From the NCBI GenBank assembly GCA_004145795.1, contig SEIO01000001.1, forward strand, positions 317,154 to 358,170: 41,017 bases of DNA. Reading direction: 5' to 3'. Positions 32,510-40,932 of this stretch are shown piece after piece. Source of the stretch: Lentibacillus lipolyticus (lineage in GTDB: Bacteria; Bacillota; Bacilli; Bacillales; Amphibacillaceae). Within the stretch, counting starts at the first letter, position 1; each line of letters begins with the position of its first letter. The notes beneath the pieces are model-generated. The model saw only the letters and a program-made list of their open reading frames with translations, searched no databases and was not told the DNA's origin. The position numbers and the translations under genes are program-made.

Positions 32510-33598
32510 TTATACCGTGGAAGCACTTAGTCCAGTATTAGAAAATGCCCGCAGTTCATCCATGAAACGTTCAAACGTTGGAATATCCATCTGTTGCGCT
32601 GCATCTGACAATGCTACCGCCGGATCTGGATGAACTTCTGCCATAACTCCGTCAGCACCGATTGCCAGTGCTGCTCTCGCCGCGGGCAGAAGAAGATCAC
32701 GCCGACCGGTTGAGTGCGTAACATCTACCATCACTGGCAAGTGCGTTTCCTGCTTTAGGATTGGAACGGATGAAATATCAAGTGTGTTTCTGGTAGCTTT
32801 CTCGTAAGTTCTTATTCCCCGTTCACACAAAATGATATTACCATTCCCTTTCGAAATGATATATTCTGCAGCATTAAGGAACTCCGAAATGGTTGAAGAC
32901 ATTCCGCGTTTCAAAAGAACCGGCTTATCTACCTCACCTGCAGCCTTTAGTAATTCGAAGTTTTGCATGTTTCTTGCACCAATCTGGATGACATCAAGAT
33001 AATCAGCTGCTTTTTCTAGGTCTGCCGGGGTGACAATTTCACTGACAACTGCCAGCCCAGTTTCATCAGCAACCTTTTTCAATATTTGCAGCCCTTCCAG
33101 GCCAAGCCCCTGGAAATCATATGGTGATGTTCGTGGTTTAAAGGCTCCACCGCGAAGCAGTTTGACACCTTTGCTTTTCACGGATTTGGCGACTTCCGCT
33201 ACCTGATCATAGCTTTCAACAGCACAAGGCCCCATAACATGGTGTACATTGCCGTCGCCTATTTTTTCACCTTTAATATCAATCACCGTATCTTGTGGCT
33301 TTTTCTTCCGGGAAACAAGCAATGCCTTGCGGTGATCATCTTCCTGCAATTCAAGGCTTGCTTTAAATATTTCTTTAAAGATATGTTCAATCGTTGAATT
33401 TTCAAACGGACCTTCATTATCCTTTGTCAGCTCATCCAGCATTTTACGCTCTCTGACCGGATCAAAGCGGTTGATACCCTGTTTGTTCTTCACTTTCCCT
33501 ATTTCTTGGGCTATTTCCGCACGCTGATTAATTAAGTCCAGCAGCTGCTCATTAATGCCATCTAATTGCTGTCGTAACTGCTCTAATTCATTACTCAT
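32510..33598 (-). CDS. aroA: Bifunctional chorismate mutase / DAHP synthase
   Basis: This enzyme makes 3-deoxy-D-arabino-heptulosonate 7-phosphate, the first step of the shikimate pathway, and the fused mutase domain acts as a sensor for chorismate and prephenate. The 362 residues have an N-terminal AroQ helical domain (about 1-85, [24 protein letters not shown]) and a C-terminal type I-beta DAHP synthase (about 110-355) with [24 protein letters not shown] and [12 protein letters not shown]. The length matches B. subtilis AroA (358); the name aroG is also used. The ATG at 33598 has AGGAGGGG 6 nt upstream. It has a strong promoter and its own terminator. Confidence 0.96.
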   Translation of the reverse strand: MSNELEQLRQQLDGINEQLLDLINQRAEIAQEIGKVKNKQGINRFDPVRERKMLDELTKDNEGPFENSTIEHIFKEIFKASLELQEDDHRKALLVSRKKKPQDTVIDIKGEKIGDGNVHHVMGPCAVESYDQVAEVAKSVKSKGVKLLRGGAFKPRTSPYDFQGLGLEGLQILKKVADETGLAVVSEIVTPADLEKAADYLDVIQIGARNMQNFELLKAAGEVDKPVLLKRGMSSTISEFLNAAEYIISKGNGNIILCERGIRTYEKATRNTLDISSVPILKQETHLPVMVDVTHSTGRRDLLLPAARAALAIGADGVMAEVHPDPAVALSDAAQQMDIPTFERFMDELRAFSNTGLSASTV

Positions 33599-33660
33599 TG
33601 AAAACCCCTCCTGCAACAATTCTATTCTGAAAATAAACCACATTTTAATAATTAGACACT

Positions 33661-33689
33661 ATTATATAGCAAACTTTTTTCTTTGTCAC
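33661..33689 (-). promoter_or_regulatory. Promoter of aroA
   Basis: On the minus strand GTGACA (33684-33689) and TATAAT (33661-33666) are exactly 17 bp apart. The -10 lies 62 bp upstream of the aroA start, so a leader of about 55 nt is expected. Confidence 0.7.
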
Positions 33690-33825
33690 CCCTTTATTTG
33701 CTAATTTTTATTATCTATTGCAAAATGGGCGGACATAAAGGAGAGGCTGCTTCATAAAAAAACAATCATCAACATTACAACCGAATTTATTTCGTATAAT
33801 GTAGGATATTTCTCAACCACCGTTG

Positions 33826-34351
33826 CTGAACAATATGTATATAATGCGTCGTAACTTAAACGGAAGACTGGTCTACCACAATATAACAGAGTGGCGTTGA
33901 TTTCCGCTCCGGGCAGTCGCTTTCCGCGGGCAACGCTTCAGCTTCCTCGGAAGCAAAAACCGCTTCCTGCGGGATCTTCAGCTGTTGCTTCGACGAACAG
34001 GACGTTCTAGTGTCGGCGTTGGTCACAGGACGTGACCGTTCTTAGCCGACGAGCGCAGGAGTCGACTACCCTCCGCTCCAGTCAACCATCGTATTAGCAA
34101 TAATACTGATAGAAAGTGAAGTAGTGTAAAGGTAGCGGAGGAAATACACGGAGACTCCTCGAAAAAGGAAAGCACTTTTTCTTCGTGCGATGTAACGCTG
34201 CCGCAGCTTTCCTTGTCCTGCGGGAAATGGGAGATCGGTGAGACCCCGCAAAACAGAGTTCGAGGAGGCTCACCACTCCCCCGCGGAAAGCGTAGTGTAT
34301 TTCCGTAGCGGTGTCATAGCACTTACGACGCATTTTCTATCAATTGCGCTG
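33826..34351. repeat. Composite inverted-repeat element (family A copy 2 plus family B copy 1)
   Basis: This fills the gap between aroA and ytxH. Its left end (33826-33856) matches 40540-40570 at 30 of 31 bases. The right end (34321-34351) is an imperfect inverted copy of it; 13 of the first 14 bases, around ACGACGCATT, agree. Inside are two sub-elements. Family A copy 2 (33902-34091) is inverted relative to 9375-9505 and contains a GGTCAC/GTGACC stem nested in GTCGGC/GCCGAC. Family B copy 1 (34135-34309) is bounded by GGAGGAAATACAC and GTGTATTTCC in inverted orientation. I see no credible gene in it. The stretches 33690-33825 and 34352-34382 hold nothing recognisable. Confidence 0.78.
34135..34309. 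repeat. Inverted-repeat element, family B copy 1
   Basis: The termini are GGAGGAAATACACGGAGACT (from 34137) and an inverted GTGTATTTCC (34295-34304). Its first 22 bases match the reverse complement of 40778-40799 with one mismatch. The internal hairpin module 34153-34186 is shared with family A copy 1 (9403-9436). The second half contains CCGCGGAAAGCG, a core also present near the ends of family A. Confidence 0.72.
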
Positions 34352-34382
34352 GATAGCAATAGAGGTTACGAAAAGGGCTATT

Positions 34383-34429
34383 AAAAAATCCGAACGTGAT
34401 TCAACACGTTGAATCATTGTTCGGATTTT
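34383..34429 (-). terminator. Intrinsic terminator of ytxGH
   Basis: AAAATCCGAAC (34385-34395) pairs with GTTCGGATTTT (34419-34429), and a second perfect stem GATTCAA/TTGAATC lies within it. On the minus strand TTTTTT follows. It lies about 40 bp after the ytxH stop. Confidence 0.88.
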
Positions 34430-34468
34430 ATGTTAGTTCCATAATTTTGTCCCAGTCTTTCTTTCTTG

Positions 34469-34843
34469 CTATTTGTGTTCTGCTATGTCAGCAGTGGCGG
34501 CGGATTCAGTCCGTACATCACTGTCCATTTCCTTTTCTTGTGCTGGCGTCAGTTTCTGTGCTTTTTGCGCCAACCTGGTTGTGGAATCAGCAGCTTTCTC
34601 CTTCCACTCGGACCCTTTATCAATGGCTGAATCTTTCCATTCTGACCCCTTGGAATATGCCTTATTCTTCCAGTCACTGGCACGATGCTTCAATTCCACT
34701 GTTCCGGAGTTAAGGTCGCTGCGCAACTCATTGCCTGACTTTGGAGCCAAAAATAGTGCTGCCAGGGCTCCACCTATAGCACCAATGATGGAACCAAGAA
34801 CAAATTCCTTCCCGTTAAACTCTTTCACTACTTCGTTCTCCAT
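34469..34843 (-). CDS. ytxH: YtxH-family membrane-associated stress protein
   Basis: This 124-residue protein begins with an acidic stretch, then a glycine- and alanine-rich membrane segment (FVLGSIIGAIGGALAALFLAPKSG, about 14-37) ending in the APKSGxELR motif typical of YtxH/GvpP-like proteins. The remainder is a charged amphipathic helix with a repeated GSEWKD/GSEWKE motif. The function is unknown; the B. subtilis gene belongs to a general stress operon (ytxGHJ). The ATG at 34843 has GGAGGGG about 6 nt upstream. It is 33 bp downstream of ytxG. ytxJ, the third gene in B. subtilis, is absent here; a terminator follows instead. Confidence 0.88.
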   Translation of the reverse strand: MENEVVKEFNGKEFVLGSIIGAIGGALAALFLAPKSGNELRSDLNSGTVELKHRASDWKNKAYSKGSEWKDSAIDKGSEWKEKAADSTTRLAQKAQKLTPAQEKEMDSDVRTESAATADIAEHK

Positions 34844-34876
34844 TCCGAACCCCTCCACTTTAGAGTTAATGTCAGC

Positions 34877-35284
34877 TTATTGGTTCTTTTTCTTTTTCCA
34901 GAAGTCTACAATCGCATTTCCCCACTTTAGCACTTCTGAAGCCTTGTTCTGGTCATGTGATGCTGCTTCGGAAACACTGTCCGACCATTTTCGCAATGAA
35001 TTGTTCAAGTCATTGGCGGTTTCCCCAATTCCTTGGGCACTATCAAACAAACCATTCAATTTTTCCGATTTCTGATTAACATCGTCGGCTAAATGATTTG
35101 TTTTCTTTAGCAATTCTGCTGTTTCCGCTGTAACTCCCTGCATCTGTACTTCAAGGTTTTCCAGCGTATCCGTTGCATTTGTCATCGTACGCTGTATGGC
35201 TTTCAGTGTGATGACCGTGTAAATAACAAGCACTGCTAGAGCAGCTGCGGCAATTAGTGCAGCGATGTACAGTATGATTTCCAT
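34877..35284 (-). CDS. ytxG: YtxG-family DUF948 protein
   Basis: This 135-residue protein has one N-terminal membrane segment (ILYIAALIAAAALAVLVIYTVI, about 3-24) and a coiled-coil, amphipathic remainder of the DUF948 type. The function is unknown; the B. subtilis counterpart is a general stress protein. The ATG at 35284 is 11 nt after AAGGAG. It is the first gene of ytxG-ytxH. A good sigma-B-like promoter lies upstream (35367-35392), which supports a stress role. Confidence 0.86.
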   Translation of the reverse strand: MEIILYIAALIAAAALAVLVIYTVITLKAIQRTMTNATDTLENLEVQMQGVTAETAELLKKTNHLADDVNQKSEKLNGLFDSAQGIGETANDLNNSLRKWSDSVSEAASHDQNKASEVLKWGNAIVDFWKKKKNQ

Positions 35285-35366
35285 GACGTGATCAGCTCCT
35301 TCAATTCAGCAATCGTTTGGCGGAATGACGGGCAACTGTGCAGCGGAAAAGAAACGCTTTTACCAA

Positions 35367-35392
35367 ATTCCCTGCTGCCGGGTATATGAAAC
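35367..35392 (-). promoter_or_regulatory. Candidate sigma-B promoter of ytxGH
   Basis: On the minus strand GTTTCA (35387-35392) and GGGAAT (35367-35372) are 14 bp apart, close to the sigma-B consensus GTTTAA-N12-14-GGGWAW. It lies about 83 bp upstream of ytxG, whose B. subtilis orthologue is sigma-B dependent. Confidence 0.62.
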
Positions 35393-35495
35393 ATTTTCCA
35401 AATTCACCGTCCCATTCCAAAAGCCTATTCACTTATACTATAACGGATTTTTTCATTCATTTCGACAAATATGCAGAAAAATCCTTTTCACGTAC

Positions 35496-35518
35496 AAAAA
35501 AAGCCTGAAATACAGGCT
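35496..35518 (-). terminator. Intrinsic terminator of murC
   Basis: AGCCTG (35502-35507) and CAGGCT (35513-35518) close a 5-nt loop. On the minus strand TTTTTTT follows. It lies 8 bp after the murC stop. Confidence 0.88.
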
Positions 35519-35526
35519 CTTTCCAT

Positions 35527-36849
35527 TTATGCGTTTAGTTTATCGCTTTTCAGCAGGGCCAGCTTTTTTTCGTAGGCTTCTTGAAACTTCTGGATATCCC
35601 CGGCTCCCATAAAAAGCAGTACACTGTCTTTCATATCCAGCAATACTTCTGTATGCGACAAATCCAGGACAGAGCTTCCATCAATGCGTTCCTGCAGGTC
35701 GTGAATAGTGAGATTTCCACTGTCTTCTCGTGCCGACCCGAAAATATCACAAAGATACACTTTGTCGGCCAGGCTTAAACTATCCGCAAACTCTTGCAGA
35801 AATGTTTTCGTACGAGTGAATGTGTGCGGTTGAAAAATGGCAGCAATCTTTTTATCCGGAAATTTTTTCCGAGCTGTATCAATGGTCGCAGTTATTTCTT
35901 TCGGATGATGCGCATAATCGTCAACTAAGATCTGACTGCCAACCTGTTTCTCAGTAAACCTGCGTTTAACACCCGTAAAGCTGTTGAGATTTTTAATGGT
36001 CTCGGTTTTCATATCCTCATAATGGCAAATAGCAATGACGGACAGCGCATTCAGTACATTATGCTCCCCATACATCGGAATTTCAAACGTATCATAGTAC
36101 GTGTTGCGAACAAATACATCAAATACAGTTCCTTCTGCTGTTTCGCTTACGTTCTGCGCCTGAAAATCATTCGTATCGGAAAAACCGTAGTATACTACCG
36201 GCACCTTGGCTTGTATTCGCTGCAGTTGTTCGTCATCTCCACAGGCGATGATTCCCTTTTTGACTTGATCTGCCATATTCTGAAAGGCATGAAAGACGTC
36301 ATCAATACTCGTGAAGTAATCTGGGTGATCAAAGTCTATATTTGTCATGATAGCATAGTCTGGTTTATAACTGAGAAAGTGGCGGCGGTATTCACATGCC
36401 TCAAACACGAAATACTTGCTGTCCACATGACCTTTCCCGGTGCCATCGCCAATTAAATAGGAAATCGGATAAACTGCATCAAGAACATGGGCCAGCAAAC
36501 CGGTTGTTGATGTTTTTCCATGGGCTCCCGTAACAGCAATACTCGTATATTGCTTTAGCCATTCCCCTAAGAATTCATGATAGCGGTAGAAGGTCAATCC
36601 CTTTTGCTGTGCTTCTTTTATTTCCGGATGATTATCTGAAAAAGCATTACCCGCGATTACGGTGCAGCCATCATTGATGTTCGTTTCTGAAAAAGGGAAG
36701 ATTGGAATGTTTTTTTCCTCTAATGCTTTTTGTGTAAAAAAACGCTTCTCAACATCAGACCCCTGCACTTTTTCCCCCGAATCGTGAAGAATATGGGCAA
36801 GTGCACTCATTCCGGTTCCCTTAATACCAATAAAATGGTAAGTTGTCAT
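35527..36849 (-). CDS. murC: UDP-N-acetylmuramate-L-alanine ligase
   Basis: MurC adds L-alanine to UDP-MurNAc in the cytosol, the first amino acid of the peptidoglycan stem peptide. The 440 residues (B. subtilis: 432) have an N-terminal UDP-binding Rossmann domain with [11 protein letters not shown] (8-18), the ATP-binding loop [12 protein letters not shown] near 105-116, the central Mur ligase segment [11 protein letters not shown] and the C-terminal domain with FQPHTFTRT and FMGAGDI. The ATG at 36849 has GGAGG 10 nt upstream; the longer frame to 36891 has no site. It lies downstream of ytxG's promoter region, in the order known from B. subtilis. Confidence 0.96.
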   Translation of the reverse strand: MTTYHFIGIKGTGMSALAHILHDSGEKVQGSDVEKRFFTQKALEEKNIPIFPFSETNINDGCTVIAGNAFSDNHPEIKEAQQKGLTFYRYHEFLGEWLKQYTSIAVTGAHGKTSTTGLLAHVLDAVYPISYLIGDGTGKGHVDSKYFVFEACEYRRHFLSYKPDYAIMTNIDFDHPDYFTSIDDVFHAFQNMADQVKKGIIACGDDEQLQRIQAKVPVVYYGFSDTNDFQAQNVSETAEGTVFDVFVRNTYYDTFEIPMYGEHNVLNALSVIAICHYEDMKTETIKNLNSFTGVKRRFTEKQVGSQILVDDYAHHPKEITATIDTARKKFPDKKIAAIFQPHTFTRTKTFLQEFADSLSLADKVYLCDIFGSAREDSGNLTIHDLQERIDGSSVLDLSHTEVLLDMKDSVLLFMGAGDIQKFQEAYEKKLALLKSDKLNA

Positions 36850-36999
36850 AAAAAAGAACCTCCAAAAATATGTCTGAAACAATTTAAGCAACTAACGTTG
36901 ACGCTAACAGCTATTCAGCTATTATAGCAAATGGATGCACAGAATGAAACAATGGCCAAAATAATGCGACCGGTTCAATGATCATTTGCTGCCATGTGA

Positions 37000-38124
37000 T
37001 TATTCTTCGGCATCTTGCGGGAAGTATTCCACTTTTTCCATCCGCTGATTAGGCTTGTAGCGCCGCCCTTCTTTGGCTTCGGGAACACCATTGAACAACA
37101 CGTTATCCCCGGTGAATCCAATGTTGATTTTTAGCAGGCTGCCCCCGACGCCATACATATCGACAGGTACACCTTTCTCTTCAAAATAGTTAATCCGGTT
37201 TTCCGTAAAACCGCCGCTTACCATAATCTTTACATGGGTAAAACCTTCATCATCGAGTGCTTTCCTTAGCGCAAATACAAGTTCGGGATTGGTGCCTCTT
37301 GGATCAAAGGTGCCCATTAAATGGTGATTTCGTAAAAAGTATTTATCCACAAGCGTTCTGGACGTATCGATACGTACTGCTTTCAGTTCCTCGCCAAATG
37401 CCTGGGCCACTTTCAGAGAATCCGTGATCACGTCATTGTTATAATCCACCAATGCAACCAGATCATCCTCAGGGTATATTTCATGATAGGCTTTTGACGC
37501 CGCAACGACATCACCGCGAAACATCTGAATCATCGCGTGTGGCATCGTGCCCATTCCTTCTTTTCCCCACCATTCGTTCATTGCGTGGGTTGCCTGTGCA
37601 GTTGAGCCACCTATGAAGGCTGCATAGCCATCGCCAGCCTGTTGCGTATAATGGTCATCACGATCACCCATGAAAATAACCGGTTTTTGCTTTCCTGATG
37701 AACTGGCTGCTTTCACCACATTATATACATTTGTAGCGACTGATGTTCTTCTTGCCAAAATTCCATCTATAATTCCTTCTAAAAAACCAAACTGCTGATA
37801 GGCACCGGAGATAGTCAATACCGTTTCGTATGGACCGATTTTATCCCCGTCTTTCAGCGAGTGAATCTCCAGTTTTTCCGGCTCATCGGCAAACGTATGT
37901 ACAAGTGCTATCGCTTCGTCTGTCCCACAGAGTACAGCATCACTGGTTTTTTGAAAAAACTGCATGGTTACGTGGTTGTTTGGCTGTTTTTTTTCTGCTA
38001 TTTCTTTCGTTTTCAGAAAATAAACTGCTGAAAACCAACCATCCTTAATCCGTTCATCAAACTTGAATGTTTTATTGGTTAACCGTTTAATGTCGCCATT
38101 CAGTTTTTTGGTAATTTCCTTCAT
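37000..38124 (-). CDS. Nicotinate phosphoribosyltransferase (short form)
   Basis: This enzyme converts nicotinate and PRPP to nicotinate mononucleotide in the NAD salvage pathway. The 374 residues belong to the shorter NAPRTase type found in archaea and some Firmicutes, in contrast to the roughly 490-residue YueK/PncB. Recognisable parts are VATNVYNVVKAA with the family's arginine-rich start (ARRTSVAT), AFIGGSTAQATHAM, LVDYNNDVITDSL, VRIDTSRT and the phosphate-binding VSGGFTENRI - YGVGGSL. The ATG at 38124 has GAGGAG 7 nt before it. In B. subtilis no such gene lies between murC and sftA, so it appears to be an addition, with its own promoter. Confidence 0.9.
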   Translation of the reverse strand: MKEITKKLNGDIKRLTNKTFKFDERIKDGWFSAVYFLKTKEIAEKKQPNNHVTMQFFQKTSDAVLCGTDEAIALVHTFADEPEKLEIHSLKDGDKIGPYETVLTISGAYQQFGFLEGIIDGILARRTSVATNVYNVVKAASSSGKQKPVIFMGDRDDHYTQQAGDGYAAFIGGSTAQATHAMNEWWGKEGMGTMPHAMIQMFRGDVVAASKAYHEIYPEDDLVALVDYNNDVITDSLKVAQAFGEELKAVRIDTSRTLVDKYFLRNHHLMGTFDPRGTNPELVFALRKALDDEGFTHVKIMVSGGFTENRINYFEEKGVPVDMYGVGGSLLKINIGFTGDNVLFNGVPEAKEGRRYKPNQRMEKVEYFPQDAEE

Positions 38125-38174
38125 ACCGTTTCTCCTCGTGTATATAAATATTTTTGTACAATTCATTCTCCCTT

Positions 38175-38203
38175 ATCATATAAAAAGTGCTGGAACTATA
38201 CAA
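38175..38203 (-). promoter_or_regulatory. Probable promoter of the nicotinate phosphoribosyltransferase gene
   Basis: On the minus strand TTGTAT (38198-38203) and TATGAT (38175-38180) are exactly 17 bp apart. They lie just after the sftA stop codon, about 50 bp before the gene start. No terminator separates sftA from this promoter, so read-through is also possible. Confidence 0.6.
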
Positions 38204-38208
38204 GTGAC

Positions 38209-40407
38209 TTAGCTTTTTTCTATTTGTGCAGAGGTCACTAGGACTTCACGCGGTTTGCTGCCGTTCTGCTGTGCGATAATACCTTGGCCTTCCATGGCAT
38301 CCATCAATCTGGCAGCACGGTTGTAACCTATTTTAAATTGCCGCTGCAAGAGCGATGTGCTTGCTCGGTTATACTGCACGACAAAGTCAATCGCATCCTC
38401 CAGCAGTTCATCTGTTTCATCATCTCTAGTAATCTGGGCCAGCAGCTGCTCCTGCTCAAATTGATATTCCGGCTCGGCAATGGACCGTGCGTAGTCCGTC
38501 ACTCGGTCAATTTCATCGTCCGACACAAACGCACCTTGTATCCGTATACTCTTGCCTGCACCGTTTTCGATGAACAGCATATCACCATTTCCAAGCAACT
38601 TTTCAGCACCGCTCGCATCCAGAATCGTCCTGGAATCGACTTGGGATGATACACTGAAGGCGATACGGGTCGGAATATTCGCTTTGATTAGTCCTGTTAT
38701 AACATCAACAGACGGACGCTGTGTGGCCAGCAGCAAATGAATGCCGCAAGCACGTGCTTTCTGTGCAATCCGGCTGATGGAATCTTCTACGTCCTGTGGT
38801 GCGGCCATCATCAAATCGGCAAGTTCGTCAATCACAATCACGATAAATGGCATTTTTTCCTCTCGACGCTGTTCCCGTTCCATTCTTTGGTTGAATCGTT
38901 TGATATCCCGGACACCTTCCTGAACAAACTTGTCATACCGTTCTTCCATCTCACCAACTGCCCATTTCAGGGAAGCGGTTGCCGCTTTGACATCCGTAAT
39001 CACAGGTGATAAAAGATGTGGTATGCCATTGAACGGTGCCAGCTCAACCATTTTAGGGTCAATCATCAAAAATTTCACTTCTTCATGATTTGATTTATAC
39101 AAAAGGCTGATTAAAATGGCATTGATACAGACACTTTTGCCTGACCCGGTTGCGCCTGCAATCAAACCATGTGGCATTTTTTGGATGTCGGTTATTTGCG
39201 GTTCCCCTTCAATGCTTAATCCAAGGCCGACTGTCAATGGAGACGTGTTCGCTTGAAAAGGTTTGGAATCGAAAATCTCCTGCAGCCCGACTTTTTGTGC
39301 ATGCTGGTTAGGAATTTCAATCCCTATCGTGCTTTTCCCTGGTATTGGTGCTTCCATCCGAATGTCTTTTGCCGCCAAATTCAATTTCAAGTCATCACTC
39401 AGGTTTTTAATTTTACTAACCTTCACCCCTGGTTCCGGCTGCACTTCAAATCTTGTCACCGATGGGCCCTGGGTGGTATGAACCACTTTTGCACGCACGT
39501 GAAAATGTTTCAATGTCCTTTCGAGCAGCTCTTTTTCGTTCTCCATCCATGCTTGATCCTGGGTACTTTTCGGTTCAGGATCGTCCAGTAAATGGTATGG
39601 TATAGAGTTTGCCACTGTTGTCTCCTGTTTCGGCTCCATCGGACGGGAGAACTCTCGTTTCCTTCGCTTTTGTGTCTGTCGCAGTTTATCGTTCGCCGAC
39701 ATCATAACATTAAATGGCAACGGTTTTTGATTGTCTGGCTGATTTTCTTTCTGAACGCTTTTTTTTCGCCGTTGCCGATTCCGTTGACCTGGTTGTTCAT
39801 CTGACTCTTGCTTGTCCAGTTCCTGCTCTGCCTGTTCCTGTTCTTCGCCCCGATTGGTTTCACGGAACGATTCATCACCGTCACCACTGGTGTTTTCCAT
39901 AACAGCTTCGGCAGGTGTTTCTAGTGACTGCTCCTTTTCAGGCTCTGGTTCTTTTTCTTCTACTGCGAGTGACGGACGATCCCGTTCCTGTTTCCGTTGA
40001 AATGCTGGAATTTCGGTGTGTTCCTCTTCCGTTTTTTTCTGCTTTTGAAAACCATAGATGGGGGAAGGGACTTCGCTGGGGGTAAATCGTTCACCGTCCT
40101 CCCGTTTATATATTTTTCTATTCTGCTGTATCTCTGCTTCCGGTTGCTGCACCGGATTATCTTTTTCCTTGGCTTCTGATGATTTCCGGGCAAAAGCTGG
40201 TTTATCCGAATTTGTTTCAACCGGTTCTTTAGAGGGCGCATCAGGGATAACAGGAAAGCGGAATGGCTTCCTTTCCGGGTACTGATACGTCACCTTGGTG
40301 CGCAATTCCTGTTTATTGTCTTTCCATTCCACTGGTGTTTTTTCGTTTTCTTCTTCAATTTCCTCAAAAAAAAGGCTGCTGAGTTTCTTTTTCCATCGAT
40401 CCCACAT
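38209..40407 (-). CDS. sftA: DNA translocase SftA (FtsK/SpoIIIE family, soluble)
   Basis: SftA moves chromosome DNA away from the closing septum. The 732 residues have no membrane segments, which separates it from SpoIIIE. The N-terminal half (1 to about 285) is a low-complexity linker rich in Glu, Gln, Lys and Pro. The motor follows: Walker A GATGSGKSV at about 415-423, then MIDPKMVEL and Walker B FIVIVIDELADLMM. A C-terminal gamma winged-helix domain (about 660-725, LLQRQFKIGYNRAARLMDAME) reads KOPS/SRS-type signals. It is shorter than B. subtilis SftA (about 950 residues), mainly in the linker. The ATG at 40407 has AGTGGA about 6 nt upstream. Confidence 0.94.
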   Translation of the reverse strand: MWDRWKKKLSSLFFEEIEEENEKTPVEWKDNKQELRTKVTYQYPERKPFRFPVIPDAPSKEPVETNSDKPAFARKSSEAKEKDNPVQQPEAEIQQNRKIYKREDGERFTPSEVPSPIYGFQKQKKTEEEHTEIPAFQRKQERDRPSLAVEEKEPEPEKEQSLETPAEAVMENTSGDGDESFRETNRGEEQEQAEQELDKQESDEQPGQRNRQRRKKSVQKENQPDNQKPLPFNVMMSANDKLRQTQKRRKREFSRPMEPKQETTVANSIPYHLLDDPEPKSTQDQAWMENEKELLERTLKHFHVRAKVVHTTQGPSVTRFEVQPEPGVKVSKIKNLSDDLKLNLAAKDIRMEAPIPGKSTIGIEIPNQHAQKVGLQEIFDSKPFQANTSPLTVGLGLSIEGEPQITDIQKMPHGLIAGATGSGKSVCINAILISLLYKSNHEEVKFLMIDPKMVELAPFNGIPHLLSPVITDVKAATASLKWAVGEMEERYDKFVQEGVRDIKRFNQRMEREQRREEKMPFIVIVIDELADLMMAAPQDVEDSISRIAQKARACGIHLLLATQRPSVDVITGLIKANIPTRIAFSVSSQVDSRTILDASGAEKLLGNGDMLFIENGAGKSIRIQGAFVSDDEIDRVTDYARSIAEPEYQFEQEQLLAQITRDDETDELLEDAIDFVVQYNRASTSLLQRQFKIGYNRAARLMDAMEGQGIIAQQNGSKPREVLVTSAQIEKS

Positions 40408-40539
40408 ATATATCCACTCATTTCTTTCAAAATAGCACTATCTTCAGTTTACCAATTTTTCGCGTCGAATGGGAGGATAAAAAGGGCTGTTTTCTAAAAG
40501 ACTGTTGTTTTTTGCTTCATTCTAGAGAATCAAACCCTA

Positions 40540-40860
40540 CTGAACAATTTGTATATAATGCGTCGTAACTCGAGATGATGGTTGGTTGGACTATCGTTCC
40601 GGAAATACACTTGGGTGCTCGTCACGTTGCAAGCTTACTCGGAGAAGCATACGTTCCTCGCAACTCGCAGTTTATTCGGTGGATGTTTCGCTCGTCGCTT
40701 TCCGCGGGCTCGCGATAAGCCTCCTCGCTCGCAAAGAACGCTCACTGTGGGGTCTTATCGTCTTCGCTTTCCCGCTGGAGTCTCCATGTATTTCCTCCAC
40801 TGGTGTTGTGCGATGTCAAACTTTATATATTGCTTGAAATAAGTGCAGTTAAACAGAATC
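40540..40860. repeat. Inverted-repeat element, family B copy 2 with shared 31-bp end
   Basis: The left end 40540-40570 is a 30-of-31 match to 33826-33856. It is followed by GATGGTTGGTTGGA, similar to the family A end, and then by GGAAATACAC (40601-40610). The other family B end is GGAGTCTCCATGTATTTCCT (from 40778), which matches 34137-34158 inverted with one mismatch. Inside is a GC-rich region with CGCTTTCCGCGGG. The right boundary is unclear; 40800-40860 has only a degenerate counterpart of the 31-bp end. I see no gene between sftA and 40933. Confidence 0.68.
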
Positions 40861-40932
40861 GAATCTTCTATCAGCGGAGGCAGAATACGTAGACTGATAT
40901 GAACGAAACTGTCAAGTCCCCCTCAAACTAAA

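Noticed and set aside
33890-34340. GC-rich repeats as tRNA or rRNA fragments
   Set aside because: I found no cloverleaf, no conserved T-arm sequence and no rRNA core motif; the structure is explained by inverted repeats.
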